From: Salinicola halophilus
GTDB lineage: Bacteria > Pseudomonadota > Gammaproteobacteria > Pseudomonadales > Halomonadaceae
Assembly: GCF_003206155.1 (NCBI RefSeq)
Contig: NZ_PZJV01000006.1
Location: 401,923-465,922 of the forward strand
Length of the DNA stretch: 64,000 bases
Reading direction: 5' to 3'
The position numbers and the translations under genes were made by a program. Shown one piece after another: positions 1 to 8,901 of the stretch. Under the pieces are notes generated by a model, which saw only the letters and a program-made list of their open reading frames with translations, was not told where the DNA came from and made no database searches. Position 1 is the first letter of the stretch; every line of letters begins with the position of its first letter.

Positions 1-2
1 AT

Positions 3-3000
3 CCCACGCTTTTCACGTCATCCAGCTCGTTCAACACGGCTACCAGCGATGTGATCCGCTTCGAGAACGATCGTGTCGAGGAGATGCTCGGCATCGTCCG
101 TGAGCACTCCGGCAAGGAGCACGTGATCTTCATCGTCGACGAGGTGGGGCAATACGTGGGCGCGCGGCAGCCGTTGATCCTCAACCTCGATGGGCTAGCC
201 AAGAACATCAAGGCGCAGGGCAATGGCAAGGTGTGGCTGATCGGCACCGGCCAGCAGACCCTGACTGAAGACGATCCGCGCACATCACTCAACTCGCCGG
301 AGCTTTTCAAGCTCAAGGACCGTTTCCCGATCTCTATCGACCTCGAGGCCGATGATATCAAGGAGATCTGCTATACGCGTCTGCTGGGGAAGCCACCCGA
401 GGGGGCAAAACAGCTGCGCGAGCTGTTCGACCAGCATGGCCAGGCGCTGCGCCATAACACCAAGCTTGAGGATGCCCGCGCCTACGGGGCGGATTTCGAC
501 CGCCAGACTTTTATTGACCTCTACCCCTTCCTGCCGGCGCACTTCGATATCCTGTTGCACCTGCTGGGTGCGCTGGCGCGCTCCACCGGCGGCATCGGTC
601 TGCGCTCGGCTATCAAAGTGATCCAGGACATTCTGATCGAGGGTGATGGCAACCGCGTCCCGGTCGCCGATCAGCCGGTGGGCTGGCTGGCCACCACGGT
701 GACCCTTTTTGATGCTCTGGAAAAGGACATCGAGCGCGCTTTCCCCAACTGGCACAAGGCCGTCAATACGGTCACCAAGATCCGCCACCGCGATGACGAG
801 CTCCATCAGCGCATCGCCAAGACGGTGGCCGTGCTGCAGATTCTCGGTAACCTGCCGATCACTCGGCGCAACGTTGCCAGCCTGATTCATTCCGAAGTGG
901 CCAGCGGCAGCCAGGCCGAGGAGATTAATGCCGCAATCGAGGAGCTGATCGATGATTCGATCGTACCTTTTGGCGAGCAGGACGGCTTCCTTTGCTTCTT
1001 CAGCGAGAAGCTCAACGACATCGAACAGGAGCGCACCCAGATCCCGCTGCGTAGCGTGGAGATGAAGCGCATCCTCAACCGCGCTTTGGAGGAAGTGTTT
1101 GCTCCGCTGCCCAGCACTCAGCTGCATGGCTCGCTCTCGGTGCAGACCGGCCTCAAGACCCAGGGCCCCGAGGGGCTGCCCGTCTCCCTGGCGGGTGACC
1201 GTCACCCGATCCAGATGGTGGTCGAGCTGGTCGAGCCCACCGACTACGATGCCGCTCGCTCACGGCTGGAGGACGATTCCCGCGTCAAGACCAACGAGAA
1301 CTTGATCTACCTGGTGGGGCGCAAGTCGCCAGAACTGGAAGGTCTCACCGCGGATATCTATCGCTGCCAGGAGATCGAAACCAAGTTTCGCCACGATCCC
1401 GACCAGGAGGTGCGCGACTACTGTCGTGCCCAGCTGGATCGCGCGAGCCGCCTGAATGCCGACCTGCAGCGGCTGATCAAGCGCAGCCTGGTTCAGGGCT
1501 CCTTCATCTTCCGCGGGCAGACCACGGCAGTAGAAAGCCTGGCCGGTGACCTGGCCGAGGCGGCTCGGAAACAGCTGGGTAATGTAGCGGGCCAGGTATT
1601 CAGCCGCTATGGAGAGGCCCCGGAGCGGGTGCAGAGCGACCTGGCCGAACGCTTCTTGCGCGTCGGTAACCTGAGCGGTATCACCACCAAGCTGGATCCT
1701 TTGGGCCTGGTGACCCAGCAGGGCGGACAGCCCGGCATCAATACCGACCACCGTGCGCTGGTAAGTATCCGCGACCATATCGACCGGGTTGGGATGGTCG
1801 AAGGCAAGAGCCTGTCCAGCCGCTTCAGCGACGCTCCCTACGGCTGGTCTCAAGATACCCTGCGCTACTTGGTGGCGGCCATGTTGGTTGGCGGTGTGAT
1901 CAAGCTGAAGGTGTCGGGGCGCGAGGTCACCGTCAATGGCCAACAGGCCATCGATGCGCTGAAGAGCAACAACGCCTTCAAGAATGTGGGTATCTCTCTG
2001 CGTGAGGATCGTCCCTCCATGGAGATGCTGGCGCTGGCTTCCAGTCGCCTTCGCGATCTCAGTGGCGAAATGGTAGTGCCCCTTGAGGATGCCATCAGCA
2101 AGGCGGCCACCAAGCTCTTCCCCCTGTTGCAGCAGCGCTACGCCTCGCTCTCCAGCCGGTTACAAGCGCTGGGTCTGCCCGGTGATGAACGCCTGGAGGC
2201 GATGGGACGTGACATGGCCGACATCCTGCTCACCGATGGCTCAGACGCGCCCCAACGCCTGGGGCGCGAAGAGTCGAGCCTCTATGACAACTTGACCTGG
2301 GCGGGGGAGCTCAAGAAGGCGCTGGAGCATGGCCTTGAGAGCACCCTGAAGGAGCTGCGCTCCCTTGCCCAGTCCATCGAAGGACTTCCCGGTAGCGGCA
2401 TTCCTGGCGAGCTGAAGGCCGATCTGGCCGAGCCCCTCGAAGAGATCGCGGCCCGGTTGGACTCCGAGGACGCCTATCGTAGTGCCTCAGACTTCAACAC
2501 ACGCTTGACCGAGCTGCGCAGCCAGGTGAGGCAGGCCGCCGAGCGCATGCAGGAACATCAGCAGCAACGCCTGCGTCAGGCCGAGCAGGAGCTCACGCGT
2601 GTACCGGAGTGGCCTGAGCTCACCAACCAGGAGCAGCAAGACCTTCTCGGGCGCATGGATGGACTGGCGCTGGAGGTCTTGCCGGATATTGATGGCCTGA
2701 AGAGCCTGGTAAATTGCGACTACGAGTTGCAGGCGGAACTGGCCGCGCTCAAGGAGCATATCGAGCGGGTTGGCCGTGAACGCCAGCAGGAGCGTATCCG
2801 CGAGGAGCAGAATGAGCTCGAGGAAGAACAGGAGCAGGCGGGGTGCCAGGAGAGCAAGAAGGTGCTTAGCCGCCGCTTCACCACGCGCTCACGCATCACC
2901 TCGCTGGACACCCTCGACGCCATGATCCGTGAGCTGCAGAAGCTGCGTGGCGAGTTGGAGTATGCCCACGCTTTCGAGCTGGACGTCGCCTTCGACGAGG

Positions 3001-3026
3001 CCCCCGAGAACCGCGACAAGGAGTAA
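3..3026 (+). CDS. brxC: BrxC, BREX ATPase (5' end outside window)
   Basis: Large P-loop ATPase of type 1 BREX phage defence, a core component needed for self-methylation and phage exclusion. The frame is open from base 3, so the GTG at 51 is an internal valine and the true start and Walker A region lie upstream of the window. A Walker B-like segment (IVDEVGQYVG) sits near the visible N-terminus. The C-terminal 400 residues are mostly helical and charged, with a Glu/Gln/Arg-rich coiled coil just before the end, as in other BrxC proteins of about 1200 residues. It ends 3 bp before pglX, consistent with one operon. Family assignment is from motif recognition and gene order; brxA and brxB would be expected upstream. 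Confidence 0.9.
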   Translation, partial: PTLFTSSSSFNTATSDVIRFENDRVEEMLGIVREHSGKEHVIFIVDEVGQYVGARQPLILNLDGLAKNIKAQGNGKVWLIGTGQQTLTEDDPRTSLNSPELFKLKDRFPISIDLEADDIKEICYTRLLGKPPEGAKQLRELFDQHGQALRHNTKLEDARAYGADFDRQTFIDLYPFLPAHFDILLHLLGALARSTGGIGLRSAIKVIQDILIEGDGNRVPVADQPVGWLATTVTLFDALEKDIERAFPNWHKAVNTVTKIRHRDDELHQRIAKTVAVLQILGNLPITRRNVASLIHSEVASGSQAEEINAAIEELIDDSIVPFGEQDGFLCFFSEKLNDIEQERTQIPLRSVEMKRILNRALEEVFAPLPSTQLHGSLSVQTGLKTQGPEGLPVSLAGDRHPIQMVVELVEPTDYDAARSRLEDDSRVKTNENLIYLVGRKSPELEGLTADIYRCQEIETKFRHDPDQEVRDYCRAQLDRASRLNADLQRLIKRSLVQGSFIFRGQTTAVESLAGDLAEAARKQLGNVAGQVFSRYGEAPERVQSDLAERFLRVGNLSGITTKLDPLGLVTQQGGQPGINTDHRALVSIRDHIDRVGMVEGKSLSSRFSDAPYGWSQDTLRYLVAAMLVGGVIKLKVSGREVTVNGQQAIDALKSNNAFKNVGISLREDRPSMEMLALASSRLRDLSGEMVVPLEDAISKAATKLFPLLQQRYASLSSRLQALGLPGDERLEAMGRDMADILLTDGSDAPQRLGREESSLYDNLTWAGELKKALEHGLESTLKELRSLAQSIEGLPGSGIPGELKADLAEPLEEIAARLDSEDAYRSASDFNTRLTELRSQVRQAAERMQEHQQQRLRQAEQELTRVPEWPELTNQEQQDLLGRMDGLALEVLPDIDGLKSLVNCDYELQAELAALKEHIERVGRERQQERIREEQNELEEEQEQAGCQESKKVLSRRFTTRSRITSLDTLDAMIRELQKLRGELEYAHAFELDVAFDEAPENRDKE

Positions 3027-3029
3027 GTC

Positions 3030-4928
3030 ATGGCCTTCGATCAAGGCACCCGCAATCGCCTGCAGCGCCTGGTCAGCGACTGTCGCAAGACCCTGACCGA
3101 CGAGTTCACGCTCCAGCTGCAGCAGGACTACGGCCTCGACCCACGCACCGGCGAGGTGACGGAGCTCGCGCGGCTGACCCACCTGACCGACCGCGAGCGC
3201 CATACCGCTTCGCTGCTGCGTGAAACGCTTGCGCACTATCTTGCCAGCGAAGGAGAGAGCAAGGCCCAGCGCCAGGCGGCCATCGACCGCATCATCCGCG
3301 AACAGGCCTTCACCGTGCTCAACCGCCTGGCGGCGCTCTTGATGATGGAGGCGCGGGGGCTGTTGCTGCCCGCCGTGAGCCAGGGTGCTCAGTCTCAGGC
3401 TTTCGAGCTTTACCGCAGGGTAGCGGGCACATCCCTCGGGGAGACCGGCGAGGCCTACCAGACCTTCTTGTTCAGCCTGTTTGACGAGTTCGCCCTCGAC
3501 CTGCCGTCGCTGTTCGACCGCTTCGCGCCCCAGGGGCGACTCTTCCCTCGGGAGACGGCGCTGAACGAACTGCTGGCGCTGCTCAACGACCACGAGATCG
3601 AGCCGCTGTGGGCGCTGGACGAGACCATCGGCTGGATCTACCAGTACTTCAACAGCCAGGAAGAGCGCAAGGCGATGCGCAAGGCGAGCCAGGCGCCGCG
3701 CAACAGCCGCGAGCTGGCGGTGCGCAACCAGTTCTTTACCCCACGCTACGTGGTGGAGTTCCTGGTCGACAACACCTTGGGCCGCCAGTGGTTCAACGCC
3801 ACCGGCGGCACCACACCGCTGCGCGACGGCTGCCAGTACCTGCTGGTCAAGCCGGACGAGCAGCCCGAGGCCGGCATCAAGCTGCGCGACCCCCGCACCC
3901 TCAAGCTGCTGGACCCGGCCTGTGGCTCCATGCACTTCGGCCTCTACGCCTTCGACCTCTTCCTGCAGATCTATCGCGACGCCTGGCAGTGGGAGCAGCG
4001 GCATGGCCCCGGCTCGCTGGATCTCTCCACGCAGCCGGAGGCCGGCTTCGAGCCGCTTGTTCACACCTACGCCGATGAAGAGGCCCTGCTGCGCGACGTG
4101 CCGCGGCTGATCATCGAGCACAACATCTATGGCGTGGACATCGACCCTCGCGCCGCCCAGATCGCGTCGCTGGCGCTGTGGCTCCGCGCCCAGCGCGCCT
4201 GGCACGAGGCCGGTGTGCAGGCCATGGAGCGCCCGGATGTGGGGCAGGGTAACGTCATCGCTGCGGTGGCCCCGCCGGCCGAAAAGGAACTCCGTGAGGC
4301 CTTCGCGGCCCGTCTGGATCGCCAGGATGCCGAACTGTTCGAGAAGACCCTGCAGACGCTCAAGGGGTTGCCCGAACTCGGCGTACTGCTGCGTGCCGAG
4401 AAGGAGCTCCCCGCGCTGATCCGCCAGGTCTACGTAGGCAAGGGCAGCGACCTCTTCGCCGAGCAGGAGCAGGAAACCTGGCAGAAGGCCGAAGAGCGCC
4501 TTCGCCACGCCCTGCATGAGTTCTCCGAAGAAGCCGGTGCCACCTACCAGAGCCGCCTCTTCGCCCAGGATGCGCTACAGGGGCTGCGAATGATCGATCT
4601 GTGTCGGGTGGTCTACGACGTTGTAGTGATGAATCCACCGTTTGGGGCGCTCAGTGCCGGGGTCAAGGCCAAGCTGGGCAAGGAATACCCAAATAGCAAA
4701 AATGATCTGCTTGCGACCTTTGTCGAGCGCGGGTTGGAACTGCTTCATCAAGGTGGACGCTTGGGTGCGATCACCTCTCGGACCTGTTTTTTTCTAACTA
4801 CATATCGCAAATGGCGGGAGCAGGTGGTATTGGGTGTCGGGCGGCCTGAGGTGATGGCGGATTTAGGCTATGGCGTAATGGACGATGCCATGGTCGAGGC
4901 TGCGGCATATGTTCTGGGGAAAACTTGA
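3030..4928 (+). CDS. pglX: PglX N-terminal part: BREX adenine-specific methyltransferase catalytic half
   Basis: N-terminal 632 residues of the BREX site-specific N6-adenine methyltransferase, which marks self DNA. SAM-binding motif I reads DPACGSMHFG near residue 294, an acidic-loop motif follows (GVDIDPRAAQIASLALWL, about residue 369) and catalytic motif IV is NPPFG near residue 534. A normal PglX is about 1200 residues in one chain. Here the frame stops at TGA 4926-4928 shortly after motif IV, and the remainder continues in the -1 frame in the next ORF. Stop and next start overlap as TGATG, so coupled translation is possible, but a single missing base in the run GGGGAAAAC just before the stop is the simplest explanation. 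From about 4690 the base composition becomes clearly more AT-rich than the start of the gene. Confidence 0.88.
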   Translation: MAFDQGTRNRLQRLVSDCRKTLTDEFTLQLQQDYGLDPRTGEVTELARLTHLTDRERHTASLLRETLAHYLASEGESKAQRQAAIDRIIREQAFTVLNRLAALLMMEARGLLLPAVSQGAQSQAFELYRRVAGTSLGETGEAYQTFLFSLFDEFALDLPSLFDRFAPQGRLFPRETALNELLALLNDHEIEPLWALDETIGWIYQYFNSQEERKAMRKASQAPRNSRELAVRNQFFTPRYVVEFLVDNTLGRQWFNATGGTTPLRDGCQYLLVKPDEQPEAGIKLRDPRTLKLLDPACGSMHFGLYAFDLFLQIYRDAWQWEQRHGPGSLDLSTQPEAGFEPLVHTYADEEALLRDVPRLIIEHNIYGVDIDPRAAQIASLALWLRAQRAWHEAGVQAMERPDVGQGNVIAAVAPPAEKELREAFAARLDRQDAELFEKTLQTLKGLPELGVLLRAEKELPALIRQVYVGKGSDLFAEQEQETWQKAEERLRHALHEFSEEAGATYQSRLFAQDALQGLRMIDLCRVVYDVVVMNPPFGALSAGVKAKLGKEYPNSKNDLLATFVERGLELLHQGGRLGAITSRTCFFLTTYRKWREQVVLGVGRPEVMADLGYGVMDDAMVEAAAYVLGKT

Positions 4929-6820
4929 TGAGTATCTTTTTTAGGCTTGTAGGTGAAGAAAATAAAAGCAATAGCCTTGGTGAGGCCTGCCGGGCAGTGA
5001 GAATAGGGGGAGGTGGCTCTAATATATTTCAGGCAGATCCGGATGGTTTTTTTGATATCCCGGGAACTCCATTTGCATATAGGGCCAGCGATAGAGTTCG
5101 TGAATCATTTAACGATTTGGTCCTATTTGAAAATGATGGACGCACCGTGCGCCAAGGTCTGGCAACGACAGATGACTTTCGGTTTGTAAGATGTTGGTGG
5201 GAGGTTTTTGAGGTTGGTGGGTTCTGGTTTGGTTTCGTTAAGGGTGGTGTGTTTTCTCATTATTACATGGATGTAACTCCAGTCGTAAATTGGGCCGAGA
5301 ATGGTGCTGAAATTAAGGCAGAGATTTGTAGGAGGTATCCATATTTAAATGGAAATCCAGACTTTGTGGCAAAGAATTCAGGTTCTTATTTTTTTCCTGG
5401 CTTAACATGGCCACTCCGTGGTGCAGTGCTGTCAGTCCAGGCCGTTCCTGAGGGCTGTATTTTTAGTGTTGCAGGAAAAATGGCGTTTGCTAGCCTTAAA
5501 GATATTGGCCCGCTTCATGCAATAATGAGCTCTCGGGCATTTACTTATTTTCTCCGAATGCTCACTGATGCTGTTAGGATTCAGTTTGAGGCTGGGTTGA
5601 TACAGCGAGTGCCGATACCTAATTATGAGCATCGTCGAGAAGAGGTATCTTACCTTATCAGTAGCGCGTGGAAGAAAAAGAGACTGCTAGATACAGTTGT
5701 TGAAACCTCTCATGCCTTCTTGTTGCCGGGGGCTCTGCGTGGGCGGTTATTTGATTATGACCCACCTGCAATTCATGCCGAGCTGGCCGACATCCAGTCC
5801 CAGATAGATGATATCGCCTTCGACCTTTACAGCTTCTCTGATGAGGATCGTCAGGCGGCCCAGGGCGATGTTGAATTAGTAGAAGACGTTGAAGAAGACA
5901 ATGACAACGAGAGCCAAGCAGAAGAAGCTCCACCCTTGGATGCGCTGCTCTCTTGGACAGCCGGTGTCGCCTTCGGCCGCTTTGACTGGCGCCTGGTCAC
6001 CGGTGAACGGGAAGCGCCCCCCGATCCCGAACCCTTCGATCCGCTGCCGGTCAAGAGTCCCGGCATGCTGCGCGACGATGCCGATCCCTATCATCGCCAT
6101 GCCGGTATCCTTGTCGATGACAAGGGGCATGAGCATGATCTGCCGCGGCTGATGGCCGATGTGCTGGAGACGGTGAATGCCCAAGTCGATGAAGACTTGC
6201 GCCGCTGGCTGCGCCGCGACTTCTTCAAGTACCACCTGCAGCAGTACTCCAAGAGCCGTCGGAAGGCGCCGATCTACTGGCCGCTGGCGACGGCCTCAGG
6301 CAGCTACACCCTTTGGGTCTACTACCCGGACCTGACCGACCAGACACTGTTTACCGCGGTCAACGACTTCGTCGAGCCCAAGCTTAAGCAGGTGGATAGC
6401 GAGCTGGGCAATCTGCGCCTGGCTGGTGCCAGCCGCAGCCGCGCCGACGAGAAGCGCCTTGAAGAGCTGAGCGACTTCCGCGACGAGCTGGCCGACCTGC
6501 GCGATACGCTGCTCAGGATCGCCCCGGGCTACAAACCCAACCACGACGACGGCGTTCAGATCTCCGCCGCGCCGCTCTGGCCGCTGTTCCGCCATCGTCC
6601 CTGGCAGAACGTGCTGCGCGATATCTGGGAGAGGTTGGAGCAGGGCGACTACGACTGGGCCCACCTGGTCATGGCCTACTGGCCGGAGCGGGTGCGCGAG
6701 AAGTGCATCACCGACAAGTCGCTCGCCATCGCCCACGACCTTGAGTATCTCTATGTCGAGCCCGAGCCGAAGCCGAAGAAGGCGCGTGGCCGCAAGAAAG
6801 GCACAGGGAGCAGTGAATGA
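4928..6820 (+). CDS. pglX: PglX C-terminal part: target recognition and C-terminal domains
   Basis: Remaining 630 residues of the BREX methyltransferase, in a different frame from the catalytic half. The first 280 codons (to about 5790) are AT-rich, with AT-ending codons unlike the flanks. They correspond to the region that sets DNA target specificity in this family, followed by a GC-rich conserved C-terminal region with an acidic linker near residue 320 and a Lys/Arg tail. The abrupt composition change suggests that the specificity block was exchanged by recombination. The ATG at 4928 overlaps the previous stop; a TTG at 4925 is an alternative. The two ORFs could be a pseudogene, a phase-off state or a two-subunit enzyme made by coupled translation. 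The sequence alone does not decide between these. Confidence 0.82.
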   Translation: MSIFFRLVGEENKSNSLGEACRAVRIGGGGSNIFQADPDGFFDIPGTPFAYRASDRVRESFNDLVLFENDGRTVRQGLATTDDFRFVRCWWEVFEVGGFWFGFVKGGVFSHYYMDVTPVVNWAENGAEIKAEICRRYPYLNGNPDFVAKNSGSYFFPGLTWPLRGAVLSVQAVPEGCIFSVAGKMAFASLKDIGPLHAIMSSRAFTYFLRMLTDAVRIQFEAGLIQRVPIPNYEHRREEVSYLISSAWKKKRLLDTVVETSHAFLLPGALRGRLFDYDPPAIHAELADIQSQIDDIAFDLYSFSDEDRQAAQGDVELVEDVEEDNDNESQAEEAPPLDALLSWTAGVAFGRFDWRLVTGEREAPPDPEPFDPLPVKSPGMLRDDADPYHRHAGILVDDKGHEHDLPRLMADVLETVNAQVDEDLRRWLRRDFFKYHLQQYSKSRRKAPIYWPLATASGSYTLWVYYPDLTDQTLFTAVNDFVEPKLKQVDSELGNLRLAGASRSRADEKRLEELSDFRDELADLRDTLLRIAPGYKPNHDDGVQISAAPLWPLFRHRPWQNVLRDIWERLEQGDYDWAHLVMAYWPERVREKCITDKSLAIAHDLEYLYVEPEPKPKKARGRKKGTGSSE

Positions 6821-8664
6821 GTACCATCGGTCAGTCCAGTAAGGCGCACGATCGCAGCCTTGGCGAATGGTTTCACGATATCCAGCGTGGCTCGATCAAG
6901 CTGCCGCGCTTCCAGCGCATGGAGGCCTGGGACAGGAACCGGATCGCCAGCTTCCTGGATACCGTAATCAGCAACCTGCCGATGGGGGTAGTGCTGATCC
7001 TTCAGGTCGATGGTAACGAGAACGAGAAGTTTGTATCTCGGCATATCAGCACTGCCGAGCCTGAAAAGGAAGGCACGTTGACCCAGCATCTGCTGGATGG
7101 CCAGCAACGGCTGACGGCCTTCTGGCGGGCGATGCATAACAACTACGACTACGAAACCTTCTTCGTCTACCACCCGGAGTTTGATCCCCGCGCCGAGAAG
7201 GCCGGCGAGGAGGTGCAGGTCTTCATGAGGCCCAGGTGGTTCGATAAGCACGGCAGACGGATGCCGCTCTGGGCGGATGATCCCAGTTCCACCCTGGAAC
7301 GAGGGCTGTTTCCCATCTCGCTTCTGCGGCCCGGCGACATGAGCGCTGAGATATCAACCTGGCTGGCCGATGCCACTCAGCATCTGAAGCCGACCGGTGG
7401 GGAAGAGGATGCCTTCGAAAAGCTTCAGGCATACATGACGCTGCAGGAAAAGCTGAAAGATACGATCAATCAGCTCAGGGAGCGAGTTACTCACTTCAAC
7501 CTTCCCTACCTGGCACTGCCGGCGGCTACGCCCAAGGAAGTGGCGCTTCAGGTTTTCATCAATATGAACACCAACAGCAAGCCACTATCGCTCTACGACA
7601 TCATCGTGGCGGAGGTCGAGAGCGTGGCCGGCAGCTCGCTGCATGACCTTGAGGCGCAGCTCGATTCCCACTGTCCCTATGCCAAGCGTTATTCCGAACT
7701 CCGAGACCTGATTCTCTCGACCTCCGCGCTGCTGCAGGACAAGGTGCCGAACAACCGCGGCATGATCGAGATGAACAAGCAGGTGCTCGTCGATAACTGG
7801 CATCACCTGGAGCGTGGGCTGGAGCGCATGGCTGACTTCCTGGCCAGCCAGGGCATCCATGATGCCGCCAGGCTGCCTACCAATGCTGTGCTGCCGGTGA
7901 TAGCGGCCTGCTACGAGATGATTCCCGACGACGGCGACTATCGTGGCAAGGCCGAGACCCTGCTGCAGTGCTACCTCTGGTCGGCGTTTTTTACCGACCG
8001 CTACGAGAATTCTTCCTCGTCACGAGCCTATGCGGACTTCAAGGCGCTTAAGACGGTGCTGAAGAACCAACAGTTCGACGACAGCCATATCGTGCAGATT
8101 CCGGTGATGGACCGCGAGCAGTACCCGCTGGCCACCAGGGACGAGCTCAAGGCCGCTGGCTGGCCCAAGGCTATGGGCATCGAGGCCCGGGGCATCATGG
8201 CAGTGACGACCTACCTGGAAGCCAGGGACTTCGCTGACAACCAGCCGGCCAGCTATGACAACCTGCAGAAGCGGGAGTACCACCATGTGTTCCCCGATGC
8301 GCTGTTGCAGGAGGCCGAGATCCCCAGCTTTCTGGCGCTCAACTGTGCCCTGATCACCTGGAAGACCAACCGGGTCATCGGTCGCAAGGACCCGCTCGCC
8401 TACCTGAAGGAGCGCGTGGACTGGGCCGGCGAAGACACGGTTCGCCAGCGCATGAAGACCCACCTGATCGATTACGACCTTCTGGCCAAGGGGGATTACG
8501 GCGACCTTCAACAGCCGGAAGCTCGCGAGAGGCTCAAGAAGGACTTCGAGCGCTTCCTCGACGACCGTGCGAGCCTGGTTGCCCAGGTGGTCGAGTGTCT
8601 CGCCGCGGGGCAGGAGCCTGACCTGCATCAGCTGTGGCAGGCGCCGGCAACCGCGGAGAGCTGA
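6817..8664 (+). CDS. DUF262/DUF1524 GmrSD-type nuclease (BrxU-like type IV restriction)
   Basis: A 615-residue protein with an N-terminal DUF262 (ParB/sulfiredoxin-like NTPase) domain and a C-terminal DUF1524 His-Me-finger nuclease domain, the layout of GmrSD modified-DNA endonucleases. The DUF262 signature DGQQRLTAF lies near residue 94 and an HNH-like YHHVFPDALL near residue 488, with a downstream Asn/Lys-rich segment (TWKTNRVIGRKDPLAYL). It overlaps pglX by 4 bp (ATGA), so it is translationally coupled into the BREX operon. In plasmid-borne BREX of Escherichia fergusonii a type IV enzyme of this family, BrxU, works beside BREX and cuts phages whose modified bases evade it; the same division of labour is inferred here. 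The substrate is not predictable from sequence. Confidence 0.85.
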   Translation: MSTIGQSSKAHDRSLGEWFHDIQRGSIKLPRFQRMEAWDRNRIASFLDTVISNLPMGVVLILQVDGNENEKFVSRHISTAEPEKEGTLTQHLLDGQQRLTAFWRAMHNNYDYETFFVYHPEFDPRAEKAGEEVQVFMRPRWFDKHGRRMPLWADDPSSTLERGLFPISLLRPGDMSAEISTWLADATQHLKPTGGEEDAFEKLQAYMTLQEKLKDTINQLRERVTHFNLPYLALPAATPKEVALQVFINMNTNSKPLSLYDIIVAEVESVAGSSLHDLEAQLDSHCPYAKRYSELRDLILSTSALLQDKVPNNRGMIEMNKQVLVDNWHHLERGLERMADFLASQGIHDAARLPTNAVLPVIAACYEMIPDDGDYRGKAETLLQCYLWSAFFTDRYENSSSSRAYADFKALKTVLKNQQFDDSHIVQIPVMDREQYPLATRDELKAAGWPKAMGIEARGIMAVTTYLEARDFADNQPASYDNLQKREYHHVFPDALLQEAEIPSFLALNCALITWKTNRVIGRKDPLAYLKERVDWAGEDTVRQRMKTHLIDYDLLAKGDYGDLQQPEARERLKKDFERFLDDRASLVAQVVECLAAGQEPDLHQLWQAPATAES

Positions 8665-8822
8665 TGGCCATGGCCATTAACTCTGCCTGTGTCCTTGACC
8701 AGCTCAGCAGTTTAATGGGCTTCTGCTCACCAGACTTTGGTAATCATGAGAGCTCAAGAGTGAGCCACAGCGACTCTAGATCTGCATTCGTGAACCATAA
8801 ACTGCTGGTTGGTCTTTACTGA
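8664..8822 (+). CDS. Possible 52-residue ORF in the spacer before pglZ
   Basis: An ATG overlapping the DUF262 stop (TGATG) opens a 52-codon frame with no recognisable family, no membrane segment and a weak Ser-rich composition. The 237 bp between the nuclease gene and pglZ is otherwise empty, unlike the tight 3-4 bp or overlapping junctions elsewhere in this operon. A perfect 14-bp palindrome (CTGATGAACATCAG, 8819-8832) overlaps the end of this ORF. It may be a processing or attenuation element, or scar sequence left when the nuclease gene was inserted. I do not consider the ORF convincingly real. Confidence 0.2.
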   Translation: MAMAINSACVLDQLSSLMGFCSPDFGNHESSRVSHSDSRSAFVNHKLLVGLY

Positions 8823-8901
8823 TGAACATCAGCAGGCTTGAGAATTCAGCCGGGCATGAGACTCGGCAGGCGATACGCCAGGGAACAGGAGTGTGATCTA
8901 G

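Noticed and set aside
2889..4517. A 542-codon minus-strand frame opposite brxC/pglX
   Set aside because: Antisense shadow; pglX methyltransferase motifs on + are decisive.
4911..4930. Programmed -1 ribosomal frameshift in pglX
   Set aside because: The local sequence does not fit a canonical X-XXY-YYZ slippery heptamer in the correct frame and no downstream stimulator was evident, so a mutation or coupled translation is preferred.
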